The translations under genes were made by a program, and so were the position numbers. This document shows positions 17,504 to 27,922 of a stretch of 39,032 bases of DNA, piece after piece. The DNA comes from Candidatus Humimonas hydrogenitrophica (GTDB lineage Bacteria > Gemmatimonadota > Gemmatimonadetes > Palauibacterales > Palauibacteraceae). Location: assembly GCA_947581615.1 (NCBI GenBank), contig CANPVD010000092.1, positions 1 to 39,032 of the forward strand, given 5' to 3'. Every line of letters starts with the position of its first letter. The first letter of the stretch is position 1. The notes beneath the pieces are model-generated. The model worked only from the letters and a program-made list of their open reading frames with translations. It made no database searches and was not told the DNA's origin.

Positions 17504-18427
17504 ATGCTGCGGCGATTCTTCCTGTGGTGCTCCGAGAGCGCCTGGCTCGCCGAGAAGCTCCCACACATGCCGTTCGTGCGGCGTTCCGTGCAGCGCTTCG
17601 TGCCCGGGGAGGGCCTCGACGACGCGCTGGGCGCGGTCGACCGCCTCCGGGACCACGGCATCGCCTCCGTGCTCACGCGGCTGGGCGAGCACGTCCACAG
17701 CGAAGCGGAGGCCACCGAGGTGGCCGACCACTACGTGGCCGTGCTGGAGCGGGAGGTCGAGACCGGCCGAGACGCCGAGATCTCGGTCAAGCTCACCCAG
17801 CTCGGGATGGAGCAGTCCACGGCTCTCGCGCTCCGCAACCTCTTCCGGCTGTGCCGGGAGGCGGCGACGCGAGACAACTTCGTGTGGGTCGACATGGAGG
17901 ACAGCTCGTACGTCGACCGCACCCTGGAGGTCTACCGGGGCGCTCGCTCCGAGCACGCGAACGTGGGGCTGTGCATGCAGGCCTACCTGCGGCGTACGGC
18001 GGCCGACCTCGAGGGCGTCCTCGAGGGGGGCGGCCAGGTGCGGCTCGTGAAGGGAGCGTACGACGAGCCCGCCGACGTGGCCTTCCCGGAAAAGAGCGAC
18101 GTGGACGAGAACTACGCCTCCCTCGCCGTGCGTCTCCTCGACCACATCGGCAAGACGGGCGGGCGGCAGGCCTTCGCCACCCACGACCTGGCCCTGGTCG
18201 AGCGGGTGCGCACGGCGGCCAGGGCGACCGGCATCGCGCCCGAGGCGTATGAAATCCAGATGCTGTACGGAATCCAGGCGGAAGCGCAGCGCCGGCTGTC
18301 GGCCGAGGGTGAGAACGTGCGCACCCTGATCAGCTACGGGAGCGAGTGGTTCGCCTGGTACATGCGCCGGCTGGCCGAGCGGCCCGCCAACGTCACCTTC
18401 GTGCTCCGGAACCTGCTCTCGGGCTGA
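17504..18427 (+). CDS. Proline dehydrogenase
   Basis: This flavoenzyme oxidises L-proline to pyrroline-5-carboxylate and passes electrons to the respiratory quinone pool. The 307-residue protein is the short stand-alone form: it has the TIM-barrel motifs ISVKLTQLGM, NFVWVDMEDSSYVD, VGLCMQAYLRRTAADL, VRLVKGAYDEP, FATHDLALV and YEIQMLYGI. It ends with the substrate-binding segment WFAWYMRRLAERPAN, whose paired arginines bind the proline carboxylate. Of the two ATGs, the one at 17504 has GAGGGG at good spacing; the ATG at 17495 sits directly on that site. The partner P5C dehydrogenase is not in the window. Confidence 0.92.
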   Translation: MLRRFFLWCSESAWLAEKLPHMPFVRRSVQRFVPGEGLDDALGAVDRLRDHGIASVLTRLGEHVHSEAEATEVADHYVAVLEREVETGRDAEISVKLTQLGMEQSTALALRNLFRLCREAATRDNFVWVDMEDSSYVDRTLEVYRGARSEHANVGLCMQAYLRRTAADLEGVLEGGGQVRLVKGAYDEPADVAFPEKSDVDENYASLAVRLLDHIGKTGGRQAFATHDLALVERVRTAARATGIAPEAYEIQMLYGIQAEAQRRLSAEGENVRTLISYGSEWFAWYMRRLAERPANVTFVLRNLLSG

Positions 18428-18448
18428 GCCCCGCTCCCCCAGGCCCCC

Positions 18449-19225
18449 TCAGGACCCGCCCCCCGGTCCGGGGCACGCGGCCGGCACGCCGCGCCGCGCG
18501 GCGTGGCGCACGACCACGAAGCAGATGGTCTGCGCCACCCAGACGCCCACCTGCCGATCCCGGTTCAGGGCCGGGAAGAAGTGCATGTGGCGACCGATCT
18601 GGATCGCGGCCCGGTCCAGCCGCGGGTGTCCGCTGGTGGCCACCACGCTGACCTGGTCCACGTGCCCGGTCGGCTCCACGAACAGCTTGAGGTCGACCTG
18701 TCCCCCGATGCCGGCCCGTCGAAGGTCCTCCGGGTAGTAGCGCTCGCGATCCCAGGTCGTGAGAGGGTCGTCCTGGAGCAGCGGAGGCAGGTCGGGGCGC
18801 CCGACCTGCGAGGCGAACCCCGGTCGCGGCGAGAGGTGCGGAGGCGGCGGCAGGGGCTGTGGGGCCGGATCGAGGGCGCGATCCGCCGCCGAGAGCCGTG
18901 CCGGATCGGGATCGGACACGGTCACGGCGGGAGGCTCGGGCCTGCGGAGGGCCGGAGGAGGGGGCGGCACCCGGACCTCCGGCGGCAGGGCGACGAGGGC
19001 GAAGCCGCCGCTCTCGCCGTAGTCGAGTCGGCGCGTCGGGGTCGGGAGCGATCCCAGCGCCAGGAGGAGGCCGTGCCCCACGCCGGACAGGACCAGCGCG
19101 GCCGGGAGCGCACGCGACCACTGCCGCCGCAGATCGGTGGCGGCGCGAGGAGCACTACGCGCGCTCGGACGTGTCCGCCCGGACCCTCGGGTCGTGGCCC
19201 CGGTCACGGACCGGCGAATGCCCAT
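18449..19225 (-). CDS. TonB-family energy transducer
   Basis: TonB proteins carry proton-motive energy from the inner membrane to outer-membrane receptors. This 258-residue protein has a basic N-terminus, one membrane helix (ALPAALVLSGVGHGLLLALGSL), a proline-rich periplasmic linker (PPPPPALRRPEPP, PQPLPPPPHLSPRP) and a C-terminal TonB domain (YYPEDLRRAGIGGQVDLKLFVEPTGHVDQVSV, HPRLDRAAIQIGRHMHFFPA). About 20 residues follow the domain, rich in Gly, Pro and Arg. No ExbB/ExbD genes or TonB receptor lie in the window. Its own promoter lies upstream, after the patatin gene. Confidence 0.85.
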   Translation of the reverse strand: MGIRRSVTGATTRGSGRTRPSARSAPRAATDLRRQWSRALPAALVLSGVGHGLLLALGSLPTPTRRLDYGESGGFALVALPPEVRVPPPPPALRRPEPPAVTVSDPDPARLSAADRALDPAPQPLPPPPHLSPRPGFASQVGRPDLPPLLQDDPLTTWDRERYYPEDLRRAGIGGQVDLKLFVEPTGHVDQVSVVATSGHPRLDRAAIQIGRHMHFFPALNRDRQVGVWVAQTICFVVVRHAARRGVPAACPGPGGGS

Positions 19226-19296
19226 GGGGCGGCTCTCATCCGGAGGATGGTCCGGCCGGCGCCGGGCTCCGCGAAGCCCGCTGCGGCCGTCTCCGG

Positions 19297-19326
19297 AAGC
19301 TAGGCGTTTCCGCGTCGCGGCGTCAA
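19297..19326 (-). promoter_or_regulatory. Promoter TTGACG - 18 bases - TAGCTT for the tonB-like gene
   Basis: On the minus strand TTGACG (19326 down to 19321) and TAGCTT (19302 down to 19297) are 18 bases apart, 71 bases before the ATG. It separates tonB transcription from the patatin gene, which ends 20 bases upstream. Confidence 0.55.
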
Positions 19327-19345
19327 CGCGGACGCCTTCCCGCCG

Positions 19346-20809
19346 TCAATGAAGCGTGAAATCGCGCACGGCGGCCGGTTCGGAGTCCGACGGTGGCACG
19401 ACCGTCATCCGAACCGAGCGGTCGTCGGGGCGGAAGGAGAAGGTCTGCAGGGCCTCGCGTGTCCCCTCGCGCATCCGGCGGAGGGCGCTCTCCCCCCGTC
19501 GCCTCAGCTTCCAGAAATCGAACGTTCCGATCTCCATGGCCGGGGAGGGCGCGAGCACGAAGCTCGTCACGGGCTTGATGTGAATGTCCGCGCTCCGCTC
19601 GGGAGCCCCCAGCGCGATGAGCTCGTTGTACAGGCTCACGTCGCGCAAGGCGCCTCGTTCCAGGGCACCCTGGCGAACCTCCAGCACGCGTCCAAGGCGG
19701 CGCAGAATGGACCGTTCGGAGTGTGCGCGCTCGAAGGAGGCGTGCAGGGGGAAGATGAACAGGAGGTTGCAGCCCTCGAAGCGCGTCGTGTAGCGGATCG
19801 GAAGGTTGTCGAGGACGCCGCCGTCCTCGTAGGCCACGCCGCGCGGGCCGTGGACCCTGGGAAACAGCGGCGGGACGTCCATCGAGGTGAACACGGCCTC
19901 CCGAAGCGACGGGCCCGTGGCAACGCGATAGCGGCCCAGGTCGGGGTTCACCACCGGTGCGACCGGTACGTAGCCCCGGCCGGATGGGGCGACGCGATGG
20001 TACCGGTACGACGGATCGCGATTCGTGGCCACCTCCACTCGGGCCCGGTCCACGTTGGTGCGGGTGAAGTAGAGCCAGGGAGGTCCTCCGGCCAGGATCG
20101 GACCGAGTGAGGATCCGAACAGGGGCCCGAAGGACCGGCGCCAGGGCCGGTTGCGCAGGACGTAGTTCCGCAGGCCGGGAATCCAGTGAGCGGGCTCGAT
20201 GAGCCGCGCCGGCTCGGCCGCCCGCCACCAGCCTTCGAGTCCTCCGTCCTCCACGTGGTTCGTGAGCCAGAACATGGCGTTCCAGGCTCCGATCGACGTG
20301 CCCGCGATGGCCCGGACGTAGGGAAGGACGCCCTCGCGGGCGAGGAACTCGCGTAAGGCCAGAAGCGCTCCGGCCTGATAGACGCCCCGGGCCCCACCTC
20401 CCGAGAGGACGATCCCGATCCGCAGCTCCGTGTCGTCCACGTCCGGGGGGGCGCGGTCCTGGGCCACGAACCGGGCCAACCGGTCGCTCGGCGCGTCGCC
20501 GGGCGCGGACACGGGCTCGCGCCGACGCGAGGCCGGCCCGCCGGACGACGCCCAACGCGCATCGGCTTCGGCGGGCCGCCCTGGCGCCGCCTGCGGCTCT
20601 CCGGGCGCCAGCGTCGCGAGGAGGTCGTGGATCCAGGGCACGAGGAGGATCCACGCCAGCAGCATCGCCCCCAGTCCGGCCGCCGCCAGACCCAGCACAC
20701 GTGCGGCGGCCAGCCGCCCGAGCGCCACGACCAGCAGGGTCGCCCCGGCCCATCCCGCCACCAGGGCCGTCCGAAAGCGCCACGAGAGCGACAGGAATCG
20801 CTCGATCAA
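19346..20809 (-). CDS. Membrane-anchored patatin-like phospholipase
   Basis: The 487-residue protein has two likely N-terminal membrane helices (residues of about 12-60), a Pro/Ala-rich linker, then a patatin domain from about residue 128. That domain has the oxyanion motif GGGARG, the nucleophile motif GTSIG with Ser172, and YEDGGVLDN with the catalytic Asp329, a complete Ser-Asp dyad. Such enzymes release fatty acids from membrane lipids. A long insert (PWLYFTRTNVDRARVEVATNRDPSYRY) lies between the two catalytic motifs. The start at 20809 is a TTG; no ATG or GTG precedes it in frame nearby, so the true start is uncertain. Confidence 0.85.
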   Translation of the reverse strand: MIERFLSLSWRFRTALVAGWAGATLLVVALGRLAAARVLGLAAAGLGAMLLAWILLVPWIHDLLATLAPGEPQAAPGRPAEADARWASSGGPASRRREPVSAPGDAPSDRLARFVAQDRAPPDVDDTELRIGIVLSGGGARGVYQAGALLALREFLAREGVLPYVRAIAGTSIGAWNAMFWLTNHVEDGGLEGWWRAAEPARLIEPAHWIPGLRNYVLRNRPWRRSFGPLFGSSLGPILAGGPPWLYFTRTNVDRARVEVATNRDPSYRYHRVAPSGRGYVPVAPVVNPDLGRYRVATGPSLREAVFTSMDVPPLFPRVHGPRGVAYEDGGVLDNLPIRYTTRFEGCNLLFIFPLHASFERAHSERSILRRLGRVLEVRQGALERGALRDVSLYNELIALGAPERSADIHIKPVTSFVLAPSPAMEIGTFDFWKLRRRGESALRRMREGTREALQTFSFRPDDRSVRMTVVPPSDSEPAAVRDFTLH

Positions 20810-20998
20810 CGGACGCCGTCCGCCCGGGAGGAGCGACCGACAGCGGCGGACGATGGTCCCCGTGGCAGGCCGATGGTACGCTCCCGCGCTCGGGTCGGAG
20901 GCTCGCTACGTGGCCCAGAAGAACATAGACCCACCGGGAACCGGTTGGAAGGTCGGATCGGCTCGCGGGTCCCGGGGTGCCGAACGGCCTCCCTCCCC

Positions 20999-21424
20999 TC
21001 AGCCTCCCTCGTCCCGCCACTCCAGCGCGAGGCGCGAGCACAGCGATCCCTTCGCGGCCGCCGCTTCCAGCTGGCTCGGCGGCGCCCAGGCCCACTCCGC
21101 GTACTGGGTGACGCCCTCGACCGGCTGGGGAACGACGGGCTCACCCCCCTCGATCGAGGCACCGTAGAGGCGCATCCGCAGGCGATAGGCGTCCCGCTCC
21201 AGCTCGCCCTCGCGGAGCAGCGCGCCGGGCCGGAGCGTCACGCCGAGCTTTTCGCGGCCCGCTCGGCGCACGGCCTCTTCCCAGCCCTCTCCGGGGCGGA
21301 GAGAGCCGGCCGGCAGGCCCCAGGCGTCCGGCAGGTCCTCGTCATCGAGCGGGCGCCGTACCGCCAGCACCCGGCCGGCCTCTCCCCTGACCAGGAAGGC
21401 GACGGAGCGCTTGGTGGACTTCAT
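20999..21424 (-). CDS. Nudix-fold protein with an altered Nudix box
   Basis: The 141-residue protein opens MKSTKRSVAFLVRGEAGRVLAVRRP and has the Nudix fold's DAWGLPAGSLRPGEG. In the Nudix box GxxxxxExxxxxxxREUxEExGU, this protein reads GSLRPGEGWEEAVRRAGREKLGV. The RE is RA and the EE pair is EK, so only one of the three metal-binding glutamates remains. Intact relatives hydrolyse nucleoside diphosphate derivatives; activity here is doubtful. The start is the ATG at 21424; residues that could extend it to 21553 are low-complexity. A GACTTT sequence ends 6 bases before the ATG, again a leaderless-like spacing. The 189 bases between it and the patatin gene contain no gene that I can support. Confidence 0.75.
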   Translation of the reverse strand: MKSTKRSVAFLVRGEAGRVLAVRRPLDDEDLPDAWGLPAGSLRPGEGWEEAVRRAGREKLGVTLRPGALLREGELERDAYRLRMRLYGASIEGGEPVVPQPVEGVTQYAEWAWAPPSQLEAAAAKGSLCSRLALEWRDEGG

Positions 21425-21527
21425 GGCCCCAAAGTCGCCGGCACGGCGACCGACCGCGAGGGGACGTGCGCGGGAGGAGCCGGAGCGTCGACGCGCCGAG
21501 CGGCCGTCGCTCACCGTCGTCCTCCCG

Positions 21528-21556
21528 TTGACGATTCGGCCCGCTCCGCCCACCTT
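21528..21556 (+). promoter_or_regulatory. Promoter TTGACG - 17 bases - CACCTT for the molybdenum hydroxylase genes
   Basis: TTGACG (21528-21533) and CACCTT (21551-21556) are exactly 17 bases apart and lie 59 bases before the ATG at 21616. This is one of the best sigma-70-like promoters in the window. Confidence 0.65.
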
Positions 21557-21615
21557 GCCGGTACGCTCCTCAGGTTCCGCTCGGCATCCGTCCCCTACGA
21601 AGCGGAGGGCTCGAC

Positions 21616-22083
21616 ATGCCCATCTCCCTTACCGTGAACGGCCAGTCGCACCCGGTCGATGTTCCGGACGACATGCCCCTCCTGTGGGTGCTCCGGGACG
21701 TGATCGGACTCACCGGCACCAAGTTCGGGTGTGGCATAGGCCAGTGCGGCGCCTGCACCGTGCACGTGGATGGGGAGGCGATACGATCCTGCCTGACTCC
21801 GGTATCGTCGGTGGGCAACTCGAAGATCACCACCATCGAGGGGCTGTCCACGGACCGGTCCCACCCCGTGCAGCGGGCGTGGATCCAGGAGGACGTCCCC
21901 CAGTGCGGCTACTGTCAGTCGGGCCAGATCATGAGCGCGGCCGCACTCCTGGCCGGCAACGGCAGCCCGAGCGACGCGGACATCGACCGGGCCATGAAGG
22001 GCAACATCTGCCGCTGCGGCACTTACCAGCGCATCCGGAAGGCCGTGCACACGGCCGCCGGGCTGGCCGGGAAGGAGGGCTGA
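21616..22083 (+). CDS. [2Fe-2S] subunit of a molybdenum hydroxylase (IorA/CoxS-like)
   Basis: This 155-residue subunit carries electrons from the molybdenum centre. It has two [2Fe-2S] sites: the plant-type cluster with C39, C44, C47 and C59 ([22 protein letters not shown]), and the second with C97, C100, C132 and C134 (QCGYCQSGQ and GNICRCGTY). All eight cysteines are present. A two-subunit arrangement without an FAD subunit is typical of isoquinoline 1-oxidoreductase-like enzymes, which use cytochromes as acceptors. The ATG at 21616 has GGAGG about 7 bases upstream. The stop is separated by one base from the ATG of the large subunit, so the two are coupled. Confidence 0.92.
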   Translation: MPISLTVNGQSHPVDVPDDMPLLWVLRDVIGLTGTKFGCGIGQCGACTVHVDGEAIRSCLTPVSSVGNSKITTIEGLSTDRSHPVQRAWIQEDVPQCGYCQSGQIMSAAALLAGNGSPSDADIDRAMKGNICRCGTYQRIRKAVHTAAGLAGKEG

Positions 22084-22084
22084 A

Positions 22085-24307
22085 ATGGGCGCCTGGACGA
22101 AGGACGGGATCGAGGGCGTGTGGGCCGCCCTGGGCTCCGGGGCGGCGGTGGACGCGAGCGTGACGGCTTCCGGCGGACTGAACCGGAGGCAGTTCGTCAA
22201 GGTCGCGGGGGTGGCGGGAGCGGGCCTCGTGCTGGCCGTGTCCCTTCCCGGCTGCTCGCCGAAGGACCGGAGCGGCGCCGGAGGGACGACGGAGCAGGCC
22301 GCCTTCGCGCCCAACGCGTGGATCCGGGTGGGAACCGACGGTCGGGTCACGTTCATGGTCGACCGGTCCGAGATGGGCCAGGGCGTCACCACCGCCCTCC
22401 CGATGATGCTGGCCGAGGAGCTGGAGGTCCCGCTGGACGACGTGCACTTCGAGTTCGCGCCGGCCGCCAAGGAGTACTTCAACCCCATGTTCGGCATGCA
22501 GGGTACGGGAGGCTCCACCAGCGTACGGGCCGCGTGGGAGCCGCTGCGCAAGGCGGGCGCGGCCGCGCGCATCATGCTGATCTCCGCAGCCGCCAGGAAG
22601 TGGGGCGTCGACCCATCGACCTGCACGGCGGCGGACGGGAAGGTCACGGACGGCAGCGGACACAGCGCCTCGTACGGGGAGCTGGCCGAGGCGGCGGCGA
22701 CCGAGACGCTCCCCGAGAACCCGCCGCTCAAGGACCGGAAGGACTTCAAGATCCTCGGCAAGCCGCATCCGCGGCTCGACACCCCCTTCAAGACGGACGG
22801 CTCGGCCACCTTCGGCATCGACGTGCGGCCCGAGGGCGTGCTCATCGGGAGCGTCGAGCGCTCGCCCGTCTACGGCGGCAAGGTCAGGAGCCTCGACGAC
22901 TCGAAGGCGATGCAGGTCCCCGGCGTCCGCAAGGTCGTGAACCTCGGGGACCGCGTGGGCGTGGTGGCCGACCACTACTGGGCCGCTCAGAAGGGACGCG
23001 AGGCGCTCGACGTAGAGTGGGACGACGGGAAGTGGGCCGACCAGTCCAGCGAGAAGATCCTGGCCACCTTCCGCGAGCTGGGCTCGAAGCCCGGGGCCGT
23101 GGCCCGCGACGACGGGGACGCCGGGACGGCTCTCCAGAAGGCCGGATCACGCGTCCACGAGGCGACCTTCGACCTCCCGTACCTGGCGCACGCGTGCATG
23201 GAGCCGATGAACGCCACCGCCCACGTACGCCCGGACGGGTGCGAGGTGTGGGTTCCCACCCAGTTCCAGACCGCCAACCAGCAGACGGCGGCGAAGCTGG
23301 CGGGCGTGGATCCCTCGAAGGTCCAGGTGCACACGACCTACCTGGGCGGCGGGTTCGGTCGCCGCGCCATGCAGGACTTCGTCGAGGACGCCGTGCTCCT
23401 TTCGAAGGCGGCGGGCGCTCCCGTGAAGGCGGTGTGGTCGCGCGAGGATGACGTACGACATGACGGATTCCGGCCGGCCAGCCATCACGTGCTGCGCGCG
23501 GCGCTGGACGGGAGCGGGAAGCCGGTGGCCTGGAGCCACCGGGTCGTGGCTCCCTCCATCACGCGCGTGTTCTCCGGCCAGCCCCTCGAGAACGGCCTCG
23601 ACACCGAGGCGGTCGAAGGGGCGGTCGCCATGCCTTACGCGATCCCCAACGTCCACGTCGACTACCACGACGCGGAGGTGGGCGTCCCCGTGTGGTTCTG
23701 GCGCTCGGTCAACAACAGCTTCAACGGCATGGTGGTCGAGGGCATGATCGACGAGCTCGCCCACCTGGCCGGCAAGGACCCCTACCAGTACCGGCACGAC
23801 CTGCTGGCCGACAAGCCGATCCATCGGCGGGTCCTCGACCTGGCCGCCGACAAAGCAGGCTGGGGGAAGGCGCTGGCGTCCGGCCGCGCACGGGGCATCG
23901 CCGTGTTCGAGTCCTTCAACTCGCACGTGGCGCAGGTGGCCGAGGTGTCGATCCAGGGCGGGAAGCCCAGGGTGCACCGGGTCGTCGCCGCCGTCGACTG
24001 CGGCCCCACCGTGAACCCCTCCATCATCGAGGCGCAGATCCAGAGCGCCATCGTCTACGGGCTCACCGCGGCCCTGTACGGGAACATCACGATCCGGAAC
24101 GGCCGCTGTCAGCAGGGGAACTTCGACGACTACCTCATGCTGCGCATCGACGAGATGCCCGAGGTCGAGGTGCACGTCGTCATGGACAGCGACGCCGACC
24201 AGGGCGGCATCGGCGAGCCGGGGACCCCGCCGATCGCGCCGGCCGTGTGCAACGCGCTGCGCTCGCTCACCGGCAAGCCGATCCGGAGCCTGCCCATCTC
24301 GGTGTAG
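22085..24307 (+). CDS. Tat-exported molybdopterin subunit (IorB-like)
   Basis: A 740-residue molybdopterin-binding subunit of the xanthine dehydrogenase/isoquinoline oxidoreductase family. The N-terminus has a twin-arginine signal ([17 protein letters not shown]34 and R35) followed by a lipobox-like LPGC with C57, so it is likely exported folded by Tat and may be lipid-anchored. Cofactor motifs include [55 protein letters not shown] and, at the end, [20 protein letters not shown], where the Glu is the general base. The substrate is unknown; related enzymes act on N-heterocycles or aldehydes. The small subunit presumably rides along as a complex. No cofactor maturase or cytochrome c partner lies in the window. 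Confidence 0.9.
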   Translation: MGAWTKDGIEGVWAALGSGAAVDASVTASGGLNRRQFVKVAGVAGAGLVLAVSLPGCSPKDRSGAGGTTEQAAFAPNAWIRVGTDGRVTFMVDRSEMGQGVTTALPMMLAEELEVPLDDVHFEFAPAAKEYFNPMFGMQGTGGSTSVRAAWEPLRKAGAAARIMLISAAARKWGVDPSTCTAADGKVTDGSGHSASYGELAEAAATETLPENPPLKDRKDFKILGKPHPRLDTPFKTDGSATFGIDVRPEGVLIGSVERSPVYGGKVRSLDDSKAMQVPGVRKVVNLGDRVGVVADHYWAAQKGREALDVEWDDGKWADQSSEKILATFRELGSKPGAVARDDGDAGTALQKAGSRVHEATFDLPYLAHACMEPMNATAHVRPDGCEVWVPTQFQTANQQTAAKLAGVDPSKVQVHTTYLGGGFGRRAMQDFVEDAVLLSKAAGAPVKAVWSREDDVRHDGFRPASHHVLRAALDGSGKPVAWSHRVVAPSITRVFSGQPLENGLDTEAVEGAVAMPYAIPNVHVDYHDAEVGVPVWFWRSVNNSFNGMVVEGMIDELAHLAGKDPYQYRHDLLADKPIHRRVLDLAADKAGWGKALASGRARGIAVFESFNSHVAQVAEVSIQGGKPRVHRVVAAVDCGPTVNPSIIEAQIQSAIVYGLTAALYGNITIRNGRCQQGNFDDYLMLRIDEMPEVEVHVVMDSDADQGGIGEPGTPPIAPAVCNALRSLTGKPIRSLPISV

Positions 24308-24334
24308 CGCCCGCCCGAATCGACCCGATGCGAG

Positions 24335-24363
24335 ACGGCCCGTCCCTCTCCGGGGCGGGCCGT
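24335..24363. terminator. Hairpin between convergent genes
   Basis: A 12-base-pair stem (one G-T pair) with a 5-base loop, ACGGCCCG... / ...CGGGCCGT, lies between the ends of the iorB-like gene and thiC. No T-run follows on either strand, so its strength is uncertain; the position suits a two-way terminator. Confidence 0.5.
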
Positions 24364-24428
24364 TCGCGTTCAGGACGGTCGGAGCCGCGCACACCCGCGA
24401 CGCCGGAAGGCCCCGGCGTCGCCCTGCC

Positions 24429-26332
<1,904 letters not shown>

Positions 26333-26341
26333 GCATCGCTG

Positions 26342-26370
26342 AAGCTACGGGGCGGCCCCGGGCGCTTCAA
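26342..26370 (-). promoter_or_regulatory. Promoter TTGAAG - 17 bases - TAGCTT driving thiC
   Basis: On the minus strand TTGAAG (26370 down to 26365) and TAGCTT (26347 down to 26342) are 17 bases apart. Transcription would begin about 7 bases downstream, just ahead of the riboswitch. The first three bases of TAGCTT are also the TAG stop codon of the upstream methyltransferase gene. Confidence 0.65.
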
Positions 26371-27073
26371 GCCGCGCCAGGAAGCTCCCGTCCTCCTCCT
26401 CGAGCACCACTTCGGTGCGCCAGCCGCCGATGTCCGCGATCGTGGACAGGGTGTCCGGGTCCACGTACAGCTCCGGGAAGGGGTCGCCCCACTCGCCGCG
26501 AAAGCCGAGCTGGATCTGCACTTCGCCGACGTAGCGACCGTCCTCGAGGCGTGCGAACGGGACGCGGCGCTCCGACTCCGGCCTCAAGTCGGCCGAGTCG
26601 ATGAGGATTTGCCCCCCAGGCGTCGCCAGCCCGGATAGGCGCCTCAGGAGGATGCCCAGCCCCTTCAGGGTGCCGGCGAGTCCGGCGCCGTTCATGAGCA
26701 TGAGCACCGTGTCGAACGGGCCGCCCCGAAAGGAGAACGCGTCGGCGCGCGCCACGCGGCGCACTCCCCGCTCGCGCATCACCCGGCATGCTTCCGGATC
26801 GATCTCCACGGCCACGACCTCGAGGCCGCGGTCCTGGAGGACCAGGCTGTGGACGCCGCTACCGGCGCCGAGATCCAGCACGCGACCCCGGCAGCGCCGG
26901 AGAGCCTCACGTTCGAAGGAGAAGAACTCGGCCGGCTCCCGGAAGAAGACCGACACCGGGATCACGTCGCTCTCCCCGAGGTCGGAGCGCATCGCCAGCT
27001 CGAGCGCCTCGCCGCCTCCCCCGTGGTAGGCGCGCAACGCTCGTCCATACGGGCCACCGACGTATCGAGCCAT
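26345..27073 (-). CDS. SAM-dependent class I methyltransferase
   Basis: A 242-residue methyltransferase. Motif I is RVLDLGAGSGVHSLVLQDRGLEVVAVEIDPEACRVM and the acidic motif follows. Then DTVLMLMNGAGLAGTLKGLGILLRRLSGLATPGGQILIDSADLR is the motif IV to post-motif region, with an uncommon MLMNGAGLAGT. The N-terminal HGGGGEALELAMRSDLGESDVIPVSVFF is not recognisable to me. The substrate cannot be read. The ATG at 27073 follows GGAGAGG at good spacing. It is divergent from the ZIP pair across a 120-base gap, and its stop codon overlaps the thiC promoter. Confidence 0.8.
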   Translation of the reverse strand: MARYVGGPYGRALRAYHGGGGEALELAMRSDLGESDVIPVSVFFREPAEFFSFEREALRRCRGRVLDLGAGSGVHSLVLQDRGLEVVAVEIDPEACRVMRERGVRRVARADAFSFRGGPFDTVLMLMNGAGLAGTLKGLGILLRRLSGLATPGGQILIDSADLRPESERRVPFARLEDGRYVGEVQIQLGFRGEWGDPFPELYVDPDTLSTIADIGGWRTEVVLEEEDGSFLARLEAPGAAP

Positions 27074-27118
27074 CGACCTCTCCGGGTCCCGAGGCTGGTC
27101 GCGGGTCGCGGGGGTGGA

Positions 27119-27124
27119 TAGGAT
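27119..27124 (+). promoter_or_regulatory. Candidate -10 element TAGGAT for the ZIP pair
   Basis: TAGGAT lies 70 bases before the GTG at 27194, with TGGTCG 17 bases upstream as a possible -35. It sits in the 120-base region shared with the divergent methyltransferase. Confidence 0.35.
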
Positions 27125-27193
27125 GCACGCCGCGGCACCGCATCGCCACGCTCGCCGCCGGGCGTCCCCTTCGGACCCAGGAGCCGGCCTCTC

Positions 27194-27922
27194 GTGCACC
27201 CCGCCATCGTGACCCTGCTCGCCTCGAGCGCCGCGGCGACGGCCTCCGCCCTCGGGGTGCTGCCGCTCGTGGGGCGGGCGCGCGTGCCGGAGCGCTGGAT
27301 CGGCTGGGCCAACGCGCTCGCCGGCGGCATGATGTTCGGGACGGCTTTCGCGCTCGGCGCCGTGGAGGGAGAGGCCGCCGTTCCCGCCGCCATCGGGACC
27401 CTCGTGGGGATCCTGTTCATCGCCTGGACCCACGCGGCCACCGGCACCGAGGACCTGTCACTCAACCGGCTCGGCGAGACCGGGCCGGAGTATGGCTATC
27501 GCGTGGCGCTCGTCCAGACGCTGCACGCCGGCTCCGAGGGCATCGCGATCGGAGCGGCGATGACCGTCGACCTCCCGTTCGGTCTGTTCACGGCCGCGAC
27601 CATGGCCGTGCACAACATCCCGGAGGTGACCGTGCTGGCGGCCGTGCAGCGCTCCCGGAGCGTGAGTCTCGCCACGGCCGCTCTCACGGGGGTGGCCACC
27701 AACGTGCCTCAGGTGTTCGTCGCGGTGGCGACGTACGCGATCGTGAGCGCCGCCCCGGGCACCCTCTCCTGGGTCCTGGGCCTGGCCACGGGCATGCTGG
27801 CCAATCTGGTGCTGGTCGAGCTGCTTCCCGAGTCGTATCGGCAGGCCGGGCACACGAGCATCGCCGTCGTGGCCAGCGCCGCCCTGGCCATGGTCGCCCT
27901 CCTCATCGGCTGGGTCGGCTGA
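27194..27922 (+). CDS. ZIP-family metal transporter, first of a pair
   Basis: A 242-residue membrane protein of the ZIP family, which moves zinc, iron or other divalent metals into the cytoplasm. Eight hydrophobic segments are visible. The metal-site helices carry QTLHAGSEGIAIGAA (H111, E115) and MAVHNIPEVTVLAA (H140, N141, P143, E144). The second motif ends PEV rather than the usual PEG. The GTG at 27194 has no strong ribosome-binding site. The stop overlaps the ATG of the next ZIP gene by one base (TGATG), so translation is coupled. Confidence 0.85.
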   Translation: MHPAIVTLLASSAAATASALGVLPLVGRARVPERWIGWANALAGGMMFGTAFALGAVEGEAAVPAAIGTLVGILFIAWTHAATGTEDLSLNRLGETGPEYGYRVALVQTLHAGSEGIAIGAAMTVDLPFGLFTAATMAVHNIPEVTVLAAVQRSRSVSLATAALTGVATNVPQVFVAVATYAIVSAAPGTLSWVLGLATGMLANLVLVELLPESYRQAGHTSIAVVASAALAMVALLIGWVG

